Shown: positions 48,268-60,346, counted from the stretch's first letter. The stretch is 64,000 nucleotides of DNA from Metallyticus violacea (GCA_030762175.1 CM060841.1:11003501-11067500), one strand, 5' to 3'. Notes: generated from the letters alone by a model not told the origin. Program-made: numbers and translations.

Positions 48268-49290
48268 TTGGGTATGATAAATAGGGCACCTCTGGTACCG
48301 TTATTATGGTTGAGATATATTGATGGTATATTCGTGCTTTGTACTCATGGCTCAGAATCACTCGAGCAGTTCCTTACTAATCTTAACTCCAAATTTTCAG
48401 TTAAGTTCACTTCTTCTGTCTCTCTCAATGCTGCTACATTCCTAGATATTGATATCTCTTTATGCAATGGCTCTTTTCTTACGTCTGTGCACATTAAGCC
48501 TACCAAATTATAACAGTATCTCTATTTTGATAGCTGTCATTCCCTGCATATCAAATGACCTATTCCCTTATTCCTTTTCAATCCGTGGCTACCGTCTTTG
48601 TAACAACCTAGCTCAAAAGTTCCAAGGCCAAAATTATCCTTCCTCTCTTTTAAAATCCCGTATAATCCCAGCGCACAACACAAAACTTTCCAATGCAAAC
48701 CTAAAACTTCTAATAAGAACTTCATTAACCTTGTAACTACTTGCGTGCCTGGAATTGAAAGCATCAGATTTGTTTTGAAAGAATGTCACGATACTTTGTT
48801 AATGCATACATCTTTCATAATTTTTCTAAATTTGTACCCCGCCTTACTTTTAGAACACTCCCTAACCTTACAAGGATATTTCGCCGCAACCTATATCCTT
48901 CCAAATTAGCTCGCCCCTCACAGGCTCATGTCCTTGCCAACGCTCTAAATGTAAAAACTGTGCGCTAATTATGCCATGTCATTTATTGCCAACCTCAATT
49001 TATTCGAAGAATTTAACATTTCTTCATTTGCTACTTGTTCTTCCCAGAACGTCGTATATATGTTATCTTGTAAGCTTTGCAAAGCATTTTATATTGGTTT
49101 AACTTCTACTGTTGTTTCGCTCAGTGTGAACAATCATAGACGTTCTGTTAAAACCAAGTCTCCCTTGCCGGTTGCCCAAAATACCCCGTATCACTGTAAG
49201 GATTTCCATGATGCATTTAATTTAAGGGTTATTGATACGTATCTATTCATTGCTCTGAAAGTTTATTCAGAGATAGATTGCACTTTTTAA
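48268..49290 (+). pseudogene. Penelope-like retroelement relic: RT end plus GIY-YIG
   Basis: The first frame reads PLVPLLWLRYIDGIFVLCTH then GSESLEQFLTNLNSKFSVKF and ATFLDIDISLCNGSFLTSV, which is the palm region of a Penelope-like reverse transcriptase. The catalytic YIDD is YIDG here (codons at 48316-48327). Other frames continue with YSFSIRGYRLCNN, NYPSSLLKSRI, NFSKFVPRLTFRTLPNLTRI, and a cysteine cluster CPCQRSKCKNCALIM typical of the RT-endonuclease linker. The last frame has NVVYMLSCKLCKAFYIGLT, the GIY-YIG core (YIG codons at 49090-49098), ending VYSEIDCTF. The 5' part (RT fingers) is missing, and at least four frameshifts are present. Confidence 0.88.
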
Positions 49291-49378
49291 TTTACATAGA
49301 GCGCGCGTAACACGGTGTTTAAATCTTATGTATTAATATAATCGTTTTCATGCATTACGTTACCTTCCAGATTCAATA

Positions 49379-50619
49379 CGATGGTAGTTCATTCAGTTTC
49401 CGGCCTAACCGTTTTCTAGGCTTGATAAAGACAAAAACTATATTTAACTTTTCAATATAGTTACTCTTTATTGTAATACACTTCTCACATATTTGAATTA
49501 ACATTTCAACCCCTCCCCCCAAATAGTCAGAAGTTTTGTCTGAAAAATGGACATAAACAGCATCCATCACTTCTTCGTCACATTTAAATTTCCTTCCTCG
49601 AAGGTCCTTCTTGAATTTTGAGAAGAGGAAATAAGTCACTGGGAGCTAGATTTGGGCTCTAGGGTGGATGGTTGATCACCTTGAAACCACATTTCTTCAC
49701 AGCCTCCTTTGCAACAAGAGCTGTGTGCACAGGCGCGTTGTCGTGAAGAAGGTGCACACCACCACTCAGCTTTCCTCGCCTTTTCTCTTTGATGGAAGCA
49801 TGTGGTCTATGCAGGAGACCAGCATAGTACTCCCCATTTACTGTGATGCTCCTCTCCTTGAAACCAATGAAGAGTATTCCTTCACAGTCCCAAAAGATTG
49901 TGACCATGATCTTCTTGGTTGACTGAGTGACCTTGACCTTTAGAGGCGGTGCTTCGCCAGGTTAACGCCACTCCATTAATTCCTTTTGAACAATGGATTA
50001 CGGTAGAGAACCCTAGTTTTATCTCCCGTAACAATATTTTGCAAAACTTCTCTCTCGTTGCAACGGCAGAGCTGTAAAAAGTCTGACAACAGATGACTCA
50101 TTGCTGATTTTGGACTAAGGAAAGAAGTCTAGACACCCATCTTGCACTAACCTTATTCATGTTTAAATATTCATGAATAATTCAAAGGACTGCTGCTATT
50201 TCTGTAACTTTGAGCTGCCGGTCTTCCATAATTTCTCCTTCCACAAGGGCGATGTTTTCAGGAGTGAGCATCTCCAAGGGCCGACATGCACGCTCTTCGT
50301 CTTCAATGCTTTCTCGACTCATTCGAAAAAGTTTAGCCCATTCTTTTACGGTAGAATATGAGAGGGATGCTTCCCCATGTACACCGTCCAATCGTTGTGT
50401 AATTTCGTTTGGAGTAAGTCCTTCTTTTGTGAAGAACTTAATAACAGATCAATTATCCATTTTGAACGTTTTACAATCTCTACACATAGCCTTCTTTATG
50501 CAACTATATTTGAACAACTGAACACAGCGAAGCGGAAGTTACAGCTGCAGTTATTTACTTAATAAAGTATTACATCAGATAATGATTTTGTGATGGCAGA
50601 AACTTATGGACCTACCCCG
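49379..50619 (-). mobile_element. mariner element, copy C
   Basis: Bounded by TA at 49377-49378 and 50620-50621. Ends: CGATGGTAGTTCATTCAGTT (left, worn) and, in complement, CGGGGTAGGTCCATAAGTTT (right). 1.24 kb. It begins 88 bp beyond the last readable codon of the Penelope-like relic. Confidence 0.9.
49470..50460 (-). pseudogene. mariner transposase pseudogene, copy C
   Basis: Starts MDN at 50460 (others read MEH or MEY) and shows LDGVHGEASLSYSTVKEWAK with RESIEDEERACRPLEMLTPE (helix-turn-helix), then VTIFWDCEGILFIGFKERSI and GGVHLLHDNAPVHTALVA with the second catalytic Asp. A frame change precedes the SP(D/N)LAPSD region, so the third Asp is out of frame. The C-terminal KFKCDEEVMDAVYVHFSDKT is intact. 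Confidence 0.87.
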
Positions 50620-50621
50620 TA

Positions 50622-52504
50622 TGTATTTTTACCGCTTGTCTTCTTGCCTTTGAAGTACGCGAGCTGCTCGGAGTATAACTAGCGATACTTCTGTGAATAT
50701 TTAAGTGTTTTTTTTTCTCAATCTACTTCTTTAGTTGTTATTTTAGTTACATTGTTTAAAATATTATTTTATTTATTTTTCTTTTACATTATATAGTATG
50801 TCTCTCAGTATGTCAGTGGATCTCTCTCCGACTTTTCCACGCCTTCAGTCGATTTCCATTTGGACTATTTTATCTGGAATCTTGAATCATTTCTAAGAAT
50901 CCTCTAATCATAAAAATATATTCTGCATAGAAATTGTTCAAATTAGAAACAAAACTTTAGAGCGATTCGCTGATCTAAACGCTTGGTTACATAGTACACT
51001 CCAACAAACCCCGACTGAGGAAAGTATTTGTTTATGTATGCATAGTACGGTCCTTAAATTTCCTATTAAGATACATCTTGACTATTTCGATTCAGGAGAT
51101 AATAAAAATGGCAGGACTGCATATTTAACGAACAAGTGCAAATTTGGTGGCGAACAAGTGTAATACATTGACACTTCTGAACTAAAGGACAAGCGCTCAC
51201 ATGACAGAGAAGCACTTTGCATTTCTGAAATCACTTTAGGAAGCTGTACATTTTAAGTCTTTACCCGAGTACAGGGAAAAGCCTCATAAAGATGCTGCGT
51301 GAGGTTATGCCTGAAGAATCGCCAAAAAAAGAAAAAAAAAAAATGAACCCAAATCGAAAATTCGGTGGACTACGTGTTAAATATTTCTTGTAAAAATCGT
51401 GTTCCGTGAAATAAGGAAATGTCGATAAATATAAACAGGGAGGGGTGCAACAAATGTATGCATTCACGTCGTTACCATGTTATGGTCATCAAAACACAAC
51501 TAGGTCTGTAGAAGATGAAACGAGTTCTGTAGTGCTGATCATATGAAACCGCAAATGTCAACATATTACAAAACGGTGCTAGAAATCGAGAGTGATGTAC
51601 ACGAAACATAAGTTAGTAATGACATGTGATACTTTTTTCAATATGAGCTTTAATAACGTGCCCTGTTCTTATTGCACAACCACTCCAGTCGAACGAGCAT
51701 TTCGACGAGGAAAGTTGAAATCTAAAACTGGAGAGAGCGTTCTCCCAGTTTCGGAACGGAGTGGGGAAAACAGCCATCATCAACCTCCTGAGGCCATCTA
51801 TGAGGTTTAGGATCGTTAAAAAGCTGAAAGTTATCCCACCCACACAAGAATGTTGGTGTTTTCCTCGTCTGTACTGTAAAACCGCAAGATGGCTAAAAGG
51901 CTGCAACATCTGTTTATTCTTTTTTGTTTGTCGTGAATGGAATAAAACTCTTTTATTTTTGCTCGCGTATTCCGTTCCGGTTCGTTCCCGTCGTTATGTT
52001 TCACTTCAGTAATAATTACATGGCCACTGTAACACTGTTGGAGGGGATTTTATGGCCTCTGGTTTATGCCTTTTTAAACTGCTTGTAATACCTCCCTCCA
52101 CCAGCGGAGTCAAGGATCGATGAGAAATCTATTTCCAATAAGAGAACGGTGCGAAGACATAACATTTCTACCTTGACACCGTCAACATTTTTTCCCTTCC
52201 TCTTTTTCTCTCATTATAAGCCTTTATCCGTATTATGCTCCTATTCTTCTATCTATTGATATTCCCGTTTCTTCTCTCCTTTTCTTTTTCTTTGTACTCT
52301 TCATCCGACTTCCCTTTTTCTCCTTACGTTTCTTTTATTTTCCCTAAGTCCTCAAACGACCCATTGTATAATCTTAAAAATGCATAACAGTAGATATTTC
52401 GGTTTTTAAACATAATGGTGCATAAATTTTACTCGTGAAGGTACAATCATTACAACGGTGAAAAAATAACAAGGCATTCTTTTGTATATTAATTAGTTTA
52501 CACA
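50622..52504. other. No gene recognised
   Basis: Frames at 51261-51467 (minus) and 51592-52012 (overlapping, both strands) cannot be assigned. 52190-52370 is a pyrimidine-rich stretch. Confidence 0.35.
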
Positions 52505-52580
52505 CAGGGAAAAACTTAAAACCGTAGGTCCCTTGTATATTTACGACTCGTTAAAGAATGCCATACCTTAAGAAGAGCAG
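52505..52580 (+). mobile_element. SINE-A internal fragment
   Basis: AAACCGTAGGTCCCTTGTAT, ATTTACGACTCGTTAAAGAA and CTTAAGAAGAGCAG align with the central body of SINE-A (AAAGCCGTGGGTCCCGTGTC...). Heavily diverged, with no head or tail. Confidence 0.6.
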
Positions 52581-52670
52581 GTACAATTCACACCCGAGAA
52601 GTGCCAAGTATGATGACACCCAGAAGCGAAGCGGTTCTCCTTCGTCATCTGGAGGTGCAAAGTGCACCTA

Positions 52671-53923
52671 CGACAGTAGGTGCATAAGTTTCCGGCCTCG
52701 CCGATAAGTATTATCGCCTTCACAAAAGTCTTATCTGATATCATATCTTGTCTGTTAAGTAAATAATCGCAGCTGTAACTTCCGCTCCGTTGTGTTCAGT
52801 TCAGATATAGTTACATAAAGAAGGCTATGTGTAGAAGATTGTTGTAACATGTTCAAAATGGAGCATCGACCTGTTATTAAGTTCTTCACCAAGGAAGGAC
52901 TTACTCCAAACAAAGTTAAATAGCAATTCATATTCTACCGTAAAATAATTGGCCAAACTTTTTCGAATGGGTCGAGAAAGCATTGGAGACGAAGAGCGTG
53001 CAGGTCGGCCCTTGGAGATGCTCACTCCTGAAAACATCGCTCTTGTGGAAGGAGAAATTATGGAAGACCGGCGGCTCAAAGTTACAGAAATAGCAGCAAA
53101 GTTGGGCCTTTCTAAAACAACAGTCCATCGAATTATTCACAAACATGTAAACATGAATAAGATCAGTGCAAGAGGTCTGGGTGTCTAGACTTCTTTCCTC
53201 AGTCCAAAAGCAGCAACGAGTCATCTGTTGTCAGGCATTTTTGGAGCTCTGCCGTAATAACGAGAGAAAGTTTCTGCAAACCATTGTCACAGAAGATGAA
53301 ACTACGATCCTCTACTATGATCTCTTACCCAAAAGAGAGCTAATGGAGTGGCTTAAACCTGGCGAAGCACCGCCTCTAAAGGCCAATGTCACTCAGTCAA
53401 CCAAGAAGAACAAGGCCACAATCTTTTGGGACTGTGAAGGAATACTCTTCATTGACTTCAAGGAGAGGAACGTCACAGTAAATGGGGAGTACTGTGCTGA
53501 CCTACTGCACATACTACATGCTTCCATCAAAGAGAAACGCCGAGGAAAGCTGAGTGGTGTGTGCCTTCTTCCCGACAACGCGTCTGTGCACACAGCTCTT
53601 GTTGCAAAGGAAGTTGAGAAGAAATGTGGCTTCAAGGAAGTAGACCATCCACCCTACAGCTAAGATCTAGCTCCCAGTGACTTTTTCCTCTTCTCAAAAC
53701 TCAAAAAGGACCTTCGAGGAAGGAAATTTAAGTGTGGTGAAGAAGCGATGGATGCTGTTTATGCTCATTTTGCAGGCAAGGCTTCTGACTATTTAGGGGG
53801 GGGGGAGAGGATTGAAATGTTAATTCAAAGATGTGAAAGTGCGTTGCAATAAAGGGTAAAAGTTTCGTTGTGTTTATCATACCTAGAAAATGATTAGGCC
53901 GGAAACTTATGGACCCACCCTCA
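52671..53923 (+). mobile_element. mariner element, copy D
   Basis: Bounded by TA at 52669-52670 and 53924-53925. Ends: CGACAGTAGGTGCATAAGTT (left) and AACTTATGGACCCACCCTCA (right). 1.25 kb, with the best preserved interior of the four mariners. Confidence 0.9.
52858..53852 (+). pseudogene. mariner transposase pseudogene, copy D (most intact)
   Basis: Starts MEHRPVIKFFTKEGLTPNKV at 52858 and meets a stop where the QRLDG-like segment should be; part of that region is deleted. The second frame has MGRESIGDEERAGRPLEMLT and KVTEIAAKLGLSKTTVHRII (helix-turn-helix). A one-step frameshift near 53170 leads into a long catalytic frame with EDETTILYYD (Asp codon 53295-53297), LPDNASVHTA (Asp 53574-53576) and, after a CCA-to-TAA stop at 53661, DLAPSDFFLF (Asp 53679-53681). 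The Asp spacing is 93 and 35 codons, the mariner D,D34D signature. All three catalytic residues survive, but the stop, the shift and the N-terminal deletion inactivate it. Confidence 0.9.
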
Positions 53924-53925
53924 TA

Positions 53926-54272
53926 AATTCCAATGGTTCATATGGTCCGTTAGAACCCTGAACAGCCTTAGGTCTAAACCCTGTAAATCAATGATCAATA
54001 GTTTACCCGACAGTTGATTTTTATGATCGTGCCACTCCCGTCTTAATATCTGTTATACTAGATGAGGGATTTGTGACCCAAGTTTCCCAAGCATTTACCT
54101 TAAGTTCTAAGGGGAAGGAAACTTACCCAACCGGGATTCCACCCTGAGCATACTTTGTTGCATTAGGAACATTAAAAATGTTACTAGGCATTATATTTAA
54201 AATAAATTATTTTATTCAGCGTAGTTATAAAAAAGCAAGTACGTTGGCTTCCAATGGCTCCATACTGGTATA
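53926..54272. other. No gene recognised
   Basis: Short spacer between mariner copy D and the next transposon, with no features seen. Confidence 0.4.
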
Positions 54273-54274
54273 TA

Positions 54275-55260
54275 CAGGTGTCCACATGAAATCTCCCTAA
54301 TTTCAAATTCTAATGTTAAGGAAACTATTCATTCAAGAGATTTTCGGCTTCTTGTGCTTTTTTTTTTTAAAGGAACTCAAAAAATTTCTGTTTCCATGGT
54401 GTTCCGTAATATTTCAGGAACAGCGAAATAATGAATGTGTGGTGTGCTTTGGGGGAGTGGACTATTTTTCTACAGGAAGAAAATAATAAATTGCATCATT
54501 TATCTTGACATTCTTGAGCAGTTTACTGTCCCACACCCCCCCCCCCTTTGCAGCCAAACGGATATTACAGCAGGATGGTGTCCCACCGTACTGGAATTTA
54601 AGACGTCATTACGTTTTTGGACAGAACGTTCCCACAGCGATGAACCTAACTCTTGACCACCGCGGTCACCAGACATAAGGTACCGCCACGGGTGGCCGAG
54701 GTCGTATAGGCGCGGACTTCTGAGCGGGAGATCTGGGTTCGAATCCCTCCAGGACGGTCCTCCCTGACTGAGGTTTTTCCCAGTTTTTCCTCAGTCTTCA
54801 TTAATGGCAAATGCCGGGAAAGTACCCTAAACTTAGGCCTGTAACGCTTCCTTCCTTAAAAATAAATCCTTTCCCAATATATCATTTCATCTCATGTATC
54901 ATCAGTGTCCATCGTTTGTAATGCCTCTGTAGCAAACGGGCGTTAAACACCATTCATTCATTCATTCATTCATTCAGACATAAGGCCTCTGGGTTTCTTC
55001 CTGTGGGGCAAATTCATCTTGCTGATCCTAGCCAGAAAACTGTAGCAGCCAACCACTCAATCACTCCGAACATGCTGGTGCATACATGGATTAAGAGTGA
55101 TTATCGACTGGACATTCTGAGAGATATTAATCGAGCCCACATGCATACATTTTGAATAGAAAACATTTTGCGTTGCTTTTAAGTGACAACGCAAATCCCC
55201 ATGGTTAATAATTGCATTAAGATTCGAATTTGAAATCAGGAAGGTTTCATGTGGACACCC
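54275..55260 (+). mobile_element. DUF4817-type transposon, third family, with nested SINE-C
   Basis: Long inverted ends: CAGGTGTCCACATGAAATCT plus CCCTAATTTCAAATTC at the left, and in complement GGGTGTCCACATGAAACCTT plus CCTGATTTCAAATTC at the right. TA flanks both sides (54273-54274 and 55261-55262). The interior holds a transposase relic with YLDILEQFTVP, a QDGAP-like region in another frame, and RPLGFFLWGKF, where the usual PLDFFLWG Asp is Gly. A SINE-C sits inside this last motif. Without the SINE the element is about 0.68 kb, a deletion derivative. Confidence 0.85.
54681..54974 (+). mobile_element. SINE-C with perfect 11-bp duplication
   Basis: Head CCACGGGTGGCCGAGGTCGT, box B GGTTCGAATCC, body CGGTCCTCCCTGACTGAGG, end GGGCGTTAAACACC and an (ATTC)n tail. 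CAGACATAAGG flanks it exactly (54670-54680 and 54975-54985), and removing the insert restores the transposase motif of the host transposon. Confidence 0.95.
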
Positions 55261-55562
55261 TATATTTCATTGAGTGCATTGAGGTCCATTCTAACAGTAA
55301 GTGATTTCGTAGTTTTCCCTTTCTCGCAAGGTGTATGGGGGCGAGTAGTTAATAGATTCAGAAGTTTAACCCTTGTCATTTGTTTATGTTGGTATTCTGG
55401 GAGGTGAGGAACGGGGAAGAGAGAAGAAATACAATCGCATTACGTCATTATGTGTATGTACGCACTCCTAGGGCTTATGAGCACGGAACACAACTAGATT
55501 TGTGTAACTTTACTTATAGTAAGCAAGTTAAGAGGATTCTTGTTATTAGTTAGACGAATTTT

Positions 55563-55790
55563 TCTCTCCTTCATTTCCTCTCATTTCATTTTTTGTGCAT
55601 CGTTTCTGTAGTGAAGGGCCAGATTATGTAGGTTGGTGTGTGCGGCGTGCGGTGGTAGAGTTTGATCTCTGTAAAAGTTTCTGCTCTGGCATTTGGTGTG
55701 AAAGAGGCCCTTCCGAAGCGCTTGAACTTCTTGACAGGGCTCAGACTGTGTAAAAGTTGGGAACCTCGCCTCAGCCTTTCTCCGCCCTTC
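55563..55790 (+). mobile_element. SINE-B 3' fragment
   Basis: CCTCTCATTTCATT, GTGTGCGGCGTGCGGTGGTA and CTTCCGAAGCGCTTGAACTT match the second half of SINE-B in forward orientation. The head is missing. Confidence 0.7.
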
Positions 55791-58700
55791 GTATCTTTTG
55801 TTTTACTTCTTCCTTGCAAGGCTCAGTAGGTTCCCTTGTGGCACTTTCGTGTTTGCAATCCTCCTTCATCCAACTCATCTCACTCCACTCTATTGCATAT
55901 GCTTCTTGTTACGCATTTTTTTTTTTTTTTTGTAATATACTTTATTCTAAAATAAGAATATTCATTTTTTAACCTTGTTTTGTTTACATATTGAGTATTT
56001 CATTGGGATCACAGTCAAGTGAAAATTCAGGGTTGAGGGAACTCGAACCACGAATCTTCGGTTCTTACCATCTGCCCGACCATAAACGTGAGTCCCCTCT
56101 CCCCCCGTCTAAGTCTACATGCCCTGGAAACTTCTAAGGGATCTTATACCGTCGAGTTCTTGAGAGCCAGGATTCATAATTAACCAAACTGTTGGCGTTA
56201 ATTTATAGGTAATGGTTTTTTTCGCGGCTATGATCAGATAGGGCATGGTATCTCAGATGGTACGAGTGTCGGCATGGTAAGCAGAAGATCCGTGATTGGG
56301 TCATGCATTTTTTTCCTATCTGATTCGAATTCCAAACCTTATCCCAGTGTGAAAAAAAAATCACCTTTTATATACACTCCTTTTTTTTTCTAGAACCTTT
56401 TTTCATACAAATGCTATGCAAGTCATGTCGTGAATTTATTCTGAAAAGAATAGCTTCTGGAGTTCTGTTTTGTTGTTCGCCTACTTTTTAGGAATATCAA
56501 TCCGGTGTTGTTTTTGTGTTGACTGGACGATTTTCTCATACACTTTCATTTAAATTGTATTTTTATTACGCATTTAGTGTGTGAACATTGAGAAGCTTCC
56601 TTGGCTATTTTTGTGACTATTTTGACAATGTGGGCTCTGTCGTTATCCACTAGATCAACATGCGAAAGTGTCCATGAAATATATAAATAATCAAGTAACA
56701 AAATGGAACGTTCAACATTTTTCTCCAGATAATTGGCAGTTGATATCTATCACATGTTATATTGATTATCGTTGTTACCTGTAGCAAAAACGTTTCAGAA
56801 ACCAACCACTGTATCAAAATTGCAAGGTATCGTAGGACTTTTCGTTTTACAAAGGCTCATATAAGGGTACCTGCAGGTAAAACATTATCAAAATCTTCCG
56901 GATATTTAACATATTTTTAAAGATTTATAAATATATAGCTTTTTCACATGAGAAAGTTCTTAAAGTCCTTTGAGCAGCGTGAATGCTATAAAAATTAGCC
57001 TAATTATGTTTTAAAATTACTTTATTTATTTATTTGTTTATTAGAATTTAACTTTCTTACATAAATTGCATTCAATAATTTCCAAACTTACAATTTTAAT
57101 TGCACTTTGTTCAGAGTTTCAATCTCTAATAAGAAATTATGAACAAAAAAGTCATATTCTTTTTAAAAAAATTATATTATTATAGATATACTAAAATTAT
57201 ATTTCATCACTTATAGAACAATTGTGCAAAATGTAGGTTTAGGAATTTTTCCTTAGACAGTCACGAAAGATCGAAAACAACTATTTGGCAATTTGTTTTC
57301 TCAACATTAAAGCAATATTAATATTTTATGTGATCAAAATTATAAATTATGCATATTAGCATATAAAATTAATTATAATGGTATTATTGTTTCAAGAAAT
57401 ATTTGAGACAATAACGTGGAAGTTTGAGCATGTGTATTATATTGATTTGAAGTTTGAAGAAATTTGCTTGAAGATAGCAATTTTTATAAATTTAACCTCT
57501 GTGTACCCATAATAAAATATAGCAGAGGCTAAAGAATTGGTGGAAGAGGTGAAACCAAAGGAGGATTCAGATTGTTACTTTGTTCTGTAAATTTCAAAGG
57601 CTGCTATGCAATCAGATGATTTATGTGATTATAAAAAATGAAAGGTTTGCTTTATAAAGTTGTAAATAGAAGCCGTACTACTTAAATATTTGACCTAACT
57701 AGTAACGACTTAAAAAAAAATGCACCAAATTATTCATTTAGTGTTGTAGTATTAATGCTAAAAAATTAAAGTTTATATTTAAATAAATAATTGTTTTTAT
57801 ATTAGCGTGTCCGAGTATCCAGTAACAACATAAAACATATTTTCCTTTTTAAAATCACTTTTCACTCGAGAAATCAAACTATATTTTTTTAAATCATTTT
57901 CTTAACATAACTGAGTGAAAATCAGTTTTCAATCTATTTATAGCTTTTTAACGTTACTGTAAATGTTAAAAGAATGCAATGATCAGTTTCGCTTCCACGC
58001 TACTTTTTCCTTTTCTAATTCTTTAATAGCTTTACGTTTTTGTCTTGTTTTGTTGGATGCCTAATAATTGTTTGGAGCAATGGTCTGCGTAGCAGTTCAA
58101 GAATCCACGAAATGGGCGCGTTGCGTGTTCGAAAGTTGCTCCAAGCTAAAACGTATGACTTCCACCTTTGCGTCGAATAACTGTCCTGCAGCAATATAAT
58201 ATGCAAATAAATCTGCTCCTGGCATCTAGCTGACTGTATTTGGAAGCTTTTGCTTTCAATTGATTACTGTGTGCGTGTTTGTTTCTCTTCTTCTTTTCTA
58301 ATGTATCTATAAAAATAGTAGATTATATCTTCCTCCTCTTACTGTAATTCAATGACAAGCGGACCACTAAATCTGCTGGTATCCACTCCCTTTTACTGTT
58401 GTGGTTTTATTCACAGCGTTGATCCCCCCCCCCAAAAAGTATGTGAACGTGTCGATTTAGGTTCCTATTGAAAATAATGATCACCATTACTTTGTATTAC
58501 CATTCTAAACGTTTCTTATTAGTAGAAATGCTAAAAAATGTATTTAAATGGAGCTTCGCGTCATAATTGTCATAGTCACTTCCCAATACCTAAATGTCGT
58601 TCTGAAGTGTAAAGTTATAATTGGTATAAGCGCACTAATGCTGAGATAATTTAATTTTTCTGATTATTCGTTTGTTTGTTGCACTTTTATACTAACTACA

Positions 58701-60344
58701 AGTGGTTTAAATTGACGCATATAGTCGAAGCACAAATCGTTATCGTAAATCAGTTTAAAGAAATATTGGCGTCTAGTTTAAAAATAAAAGTTTGAATAAA
58801 AATAACTTTCTTGGTAGAGTCAGACATATACATCTATCATTGTCTGAAGTTTGTTCCATCAATATTTACAAGAATGTATCAAGAAACAGATATGAATATC
58901 ATTTTTCACATCAAAATTATATGACAGCGTTTTGAGGAACATGTAAAATAAATGAGTATGCAGAAAACTAGACGAAAGATAAAATGCTTTTAGAAAGAGC
59001 ATGGCTGTCTAGATTCTGTTTTTACTTAAACACATATTTATTACTGAAAATATACAAAATAATTATTTACATTTAAATTTATTTCTTGATTACGAAGGGA
59101 TATACGATACCATCAATAAAAGGCGTTATGGTAAATATACGTTTTCTTATAATTGTTCTATAGATTTTATGATCTAGTATGGAAAAAAGTTAATTAATAA
59201 CAATGTCAGACAAAGATATTAATCACTCGTCTTAAATCTACGTAAGCAGTAAATTGACTGTCTCAAATAATGAAAATAATTTATAAACTTTAAATATATT
59301 AGTAGGAGGGGTGTATTTATTACAATGACGCCAATATAATATAAAAACAATAGGAACACGCTTTTATGATATTCATATGGTGATTTAGTACAAGATATTT
59401 CATTAGATATTCACAATAAGACATAAAGCATATATATTCAGCAATATAAATAAGAATTAAAATATAATAAAGTAAGAAATACTAGAATTATACTTTTAAA
59501 ACGATTAAAAAGCCACATCAAATATAAAGAAATCCAATTATGGATGACACACTGCTGCATTCAGTCAATTTGTTCCTCCCCAATCTTCTCCCCGGTATCC
59601 AGATGTGAAATGTCTCACTTTTATCAGAAATCTACCTCGTCCCTCCTCTCCTTCTTTGCCTGCCGCAAAGCCCAGCATGAGGGGAAAATGTATCGCTGGT
59701 AGAAGGCGGGGATGGAAGGAAGAACTACGAGGAGGTCACCGAAATTAAACATATGACATAAGATTTCGTACTTAAATAAATTATTTTCAGGTATTGGGAT
59801 TTTAAGTAAAAGTATTTACAGTTGAAACTACAATCGATATTTGATCATTATGATTAATAAAAAGAACAACTGCAAACTTCTAAATGCAATTATAGTAGAC
59901 TTTTATAATATGGAAATAATAAATGACACACACACAGAAGATTACTGACATATATAAAAACTTTTATATCCAGGAGAAAATATGGATATTGAAAGAGTAA
60001 ATTAAGATAAGAAGGAAACCAAATGTTTCTTGCTAGGATTAGCAAGGATCGTCAAAGAAATGAAGCTTAAAAAATAAATCAGCACCGAATTTTATGTTTA
60101 TACAGGAAAATCTAAATTAAATATAGATAGAATGCAGATATATTGGTTTCCAAAAGCAGCAAATTTATGAATCACAATAAAGAAGAACAGACCGCTGGGT
60201 CCGATGATCAAGAGCGTTTATTAATATTTACGAGTTTACTGACCGAAAATTTCTGTTGATTTTTCGCATTGCTCAAATGTCAAGCGTTGGCAACAATTAA
60301 ATGCGAAACAAATGAAATTGTTGCCGAGATGTTGAGCTGATAGA
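55791..60344. other. No gene; weak tRNA-like pair at 56035-56310
   Basis: Very AT-rich, especially 56880-59560. Near 56035-56095 (minus) GGTCGGGCAGATGGTAAGAA with GGTTCGAGTTCCC resembles a tRNA-derived head, and 56235-56310 (plus) GGCATGGTATCTCAGATGGT is a similar, decayed head in the opposite direction. No coding gene or other transposon was recognised in this 4.5-kb stretch. Confidence 0.4.
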
Positions 60345-60346
60345 TT

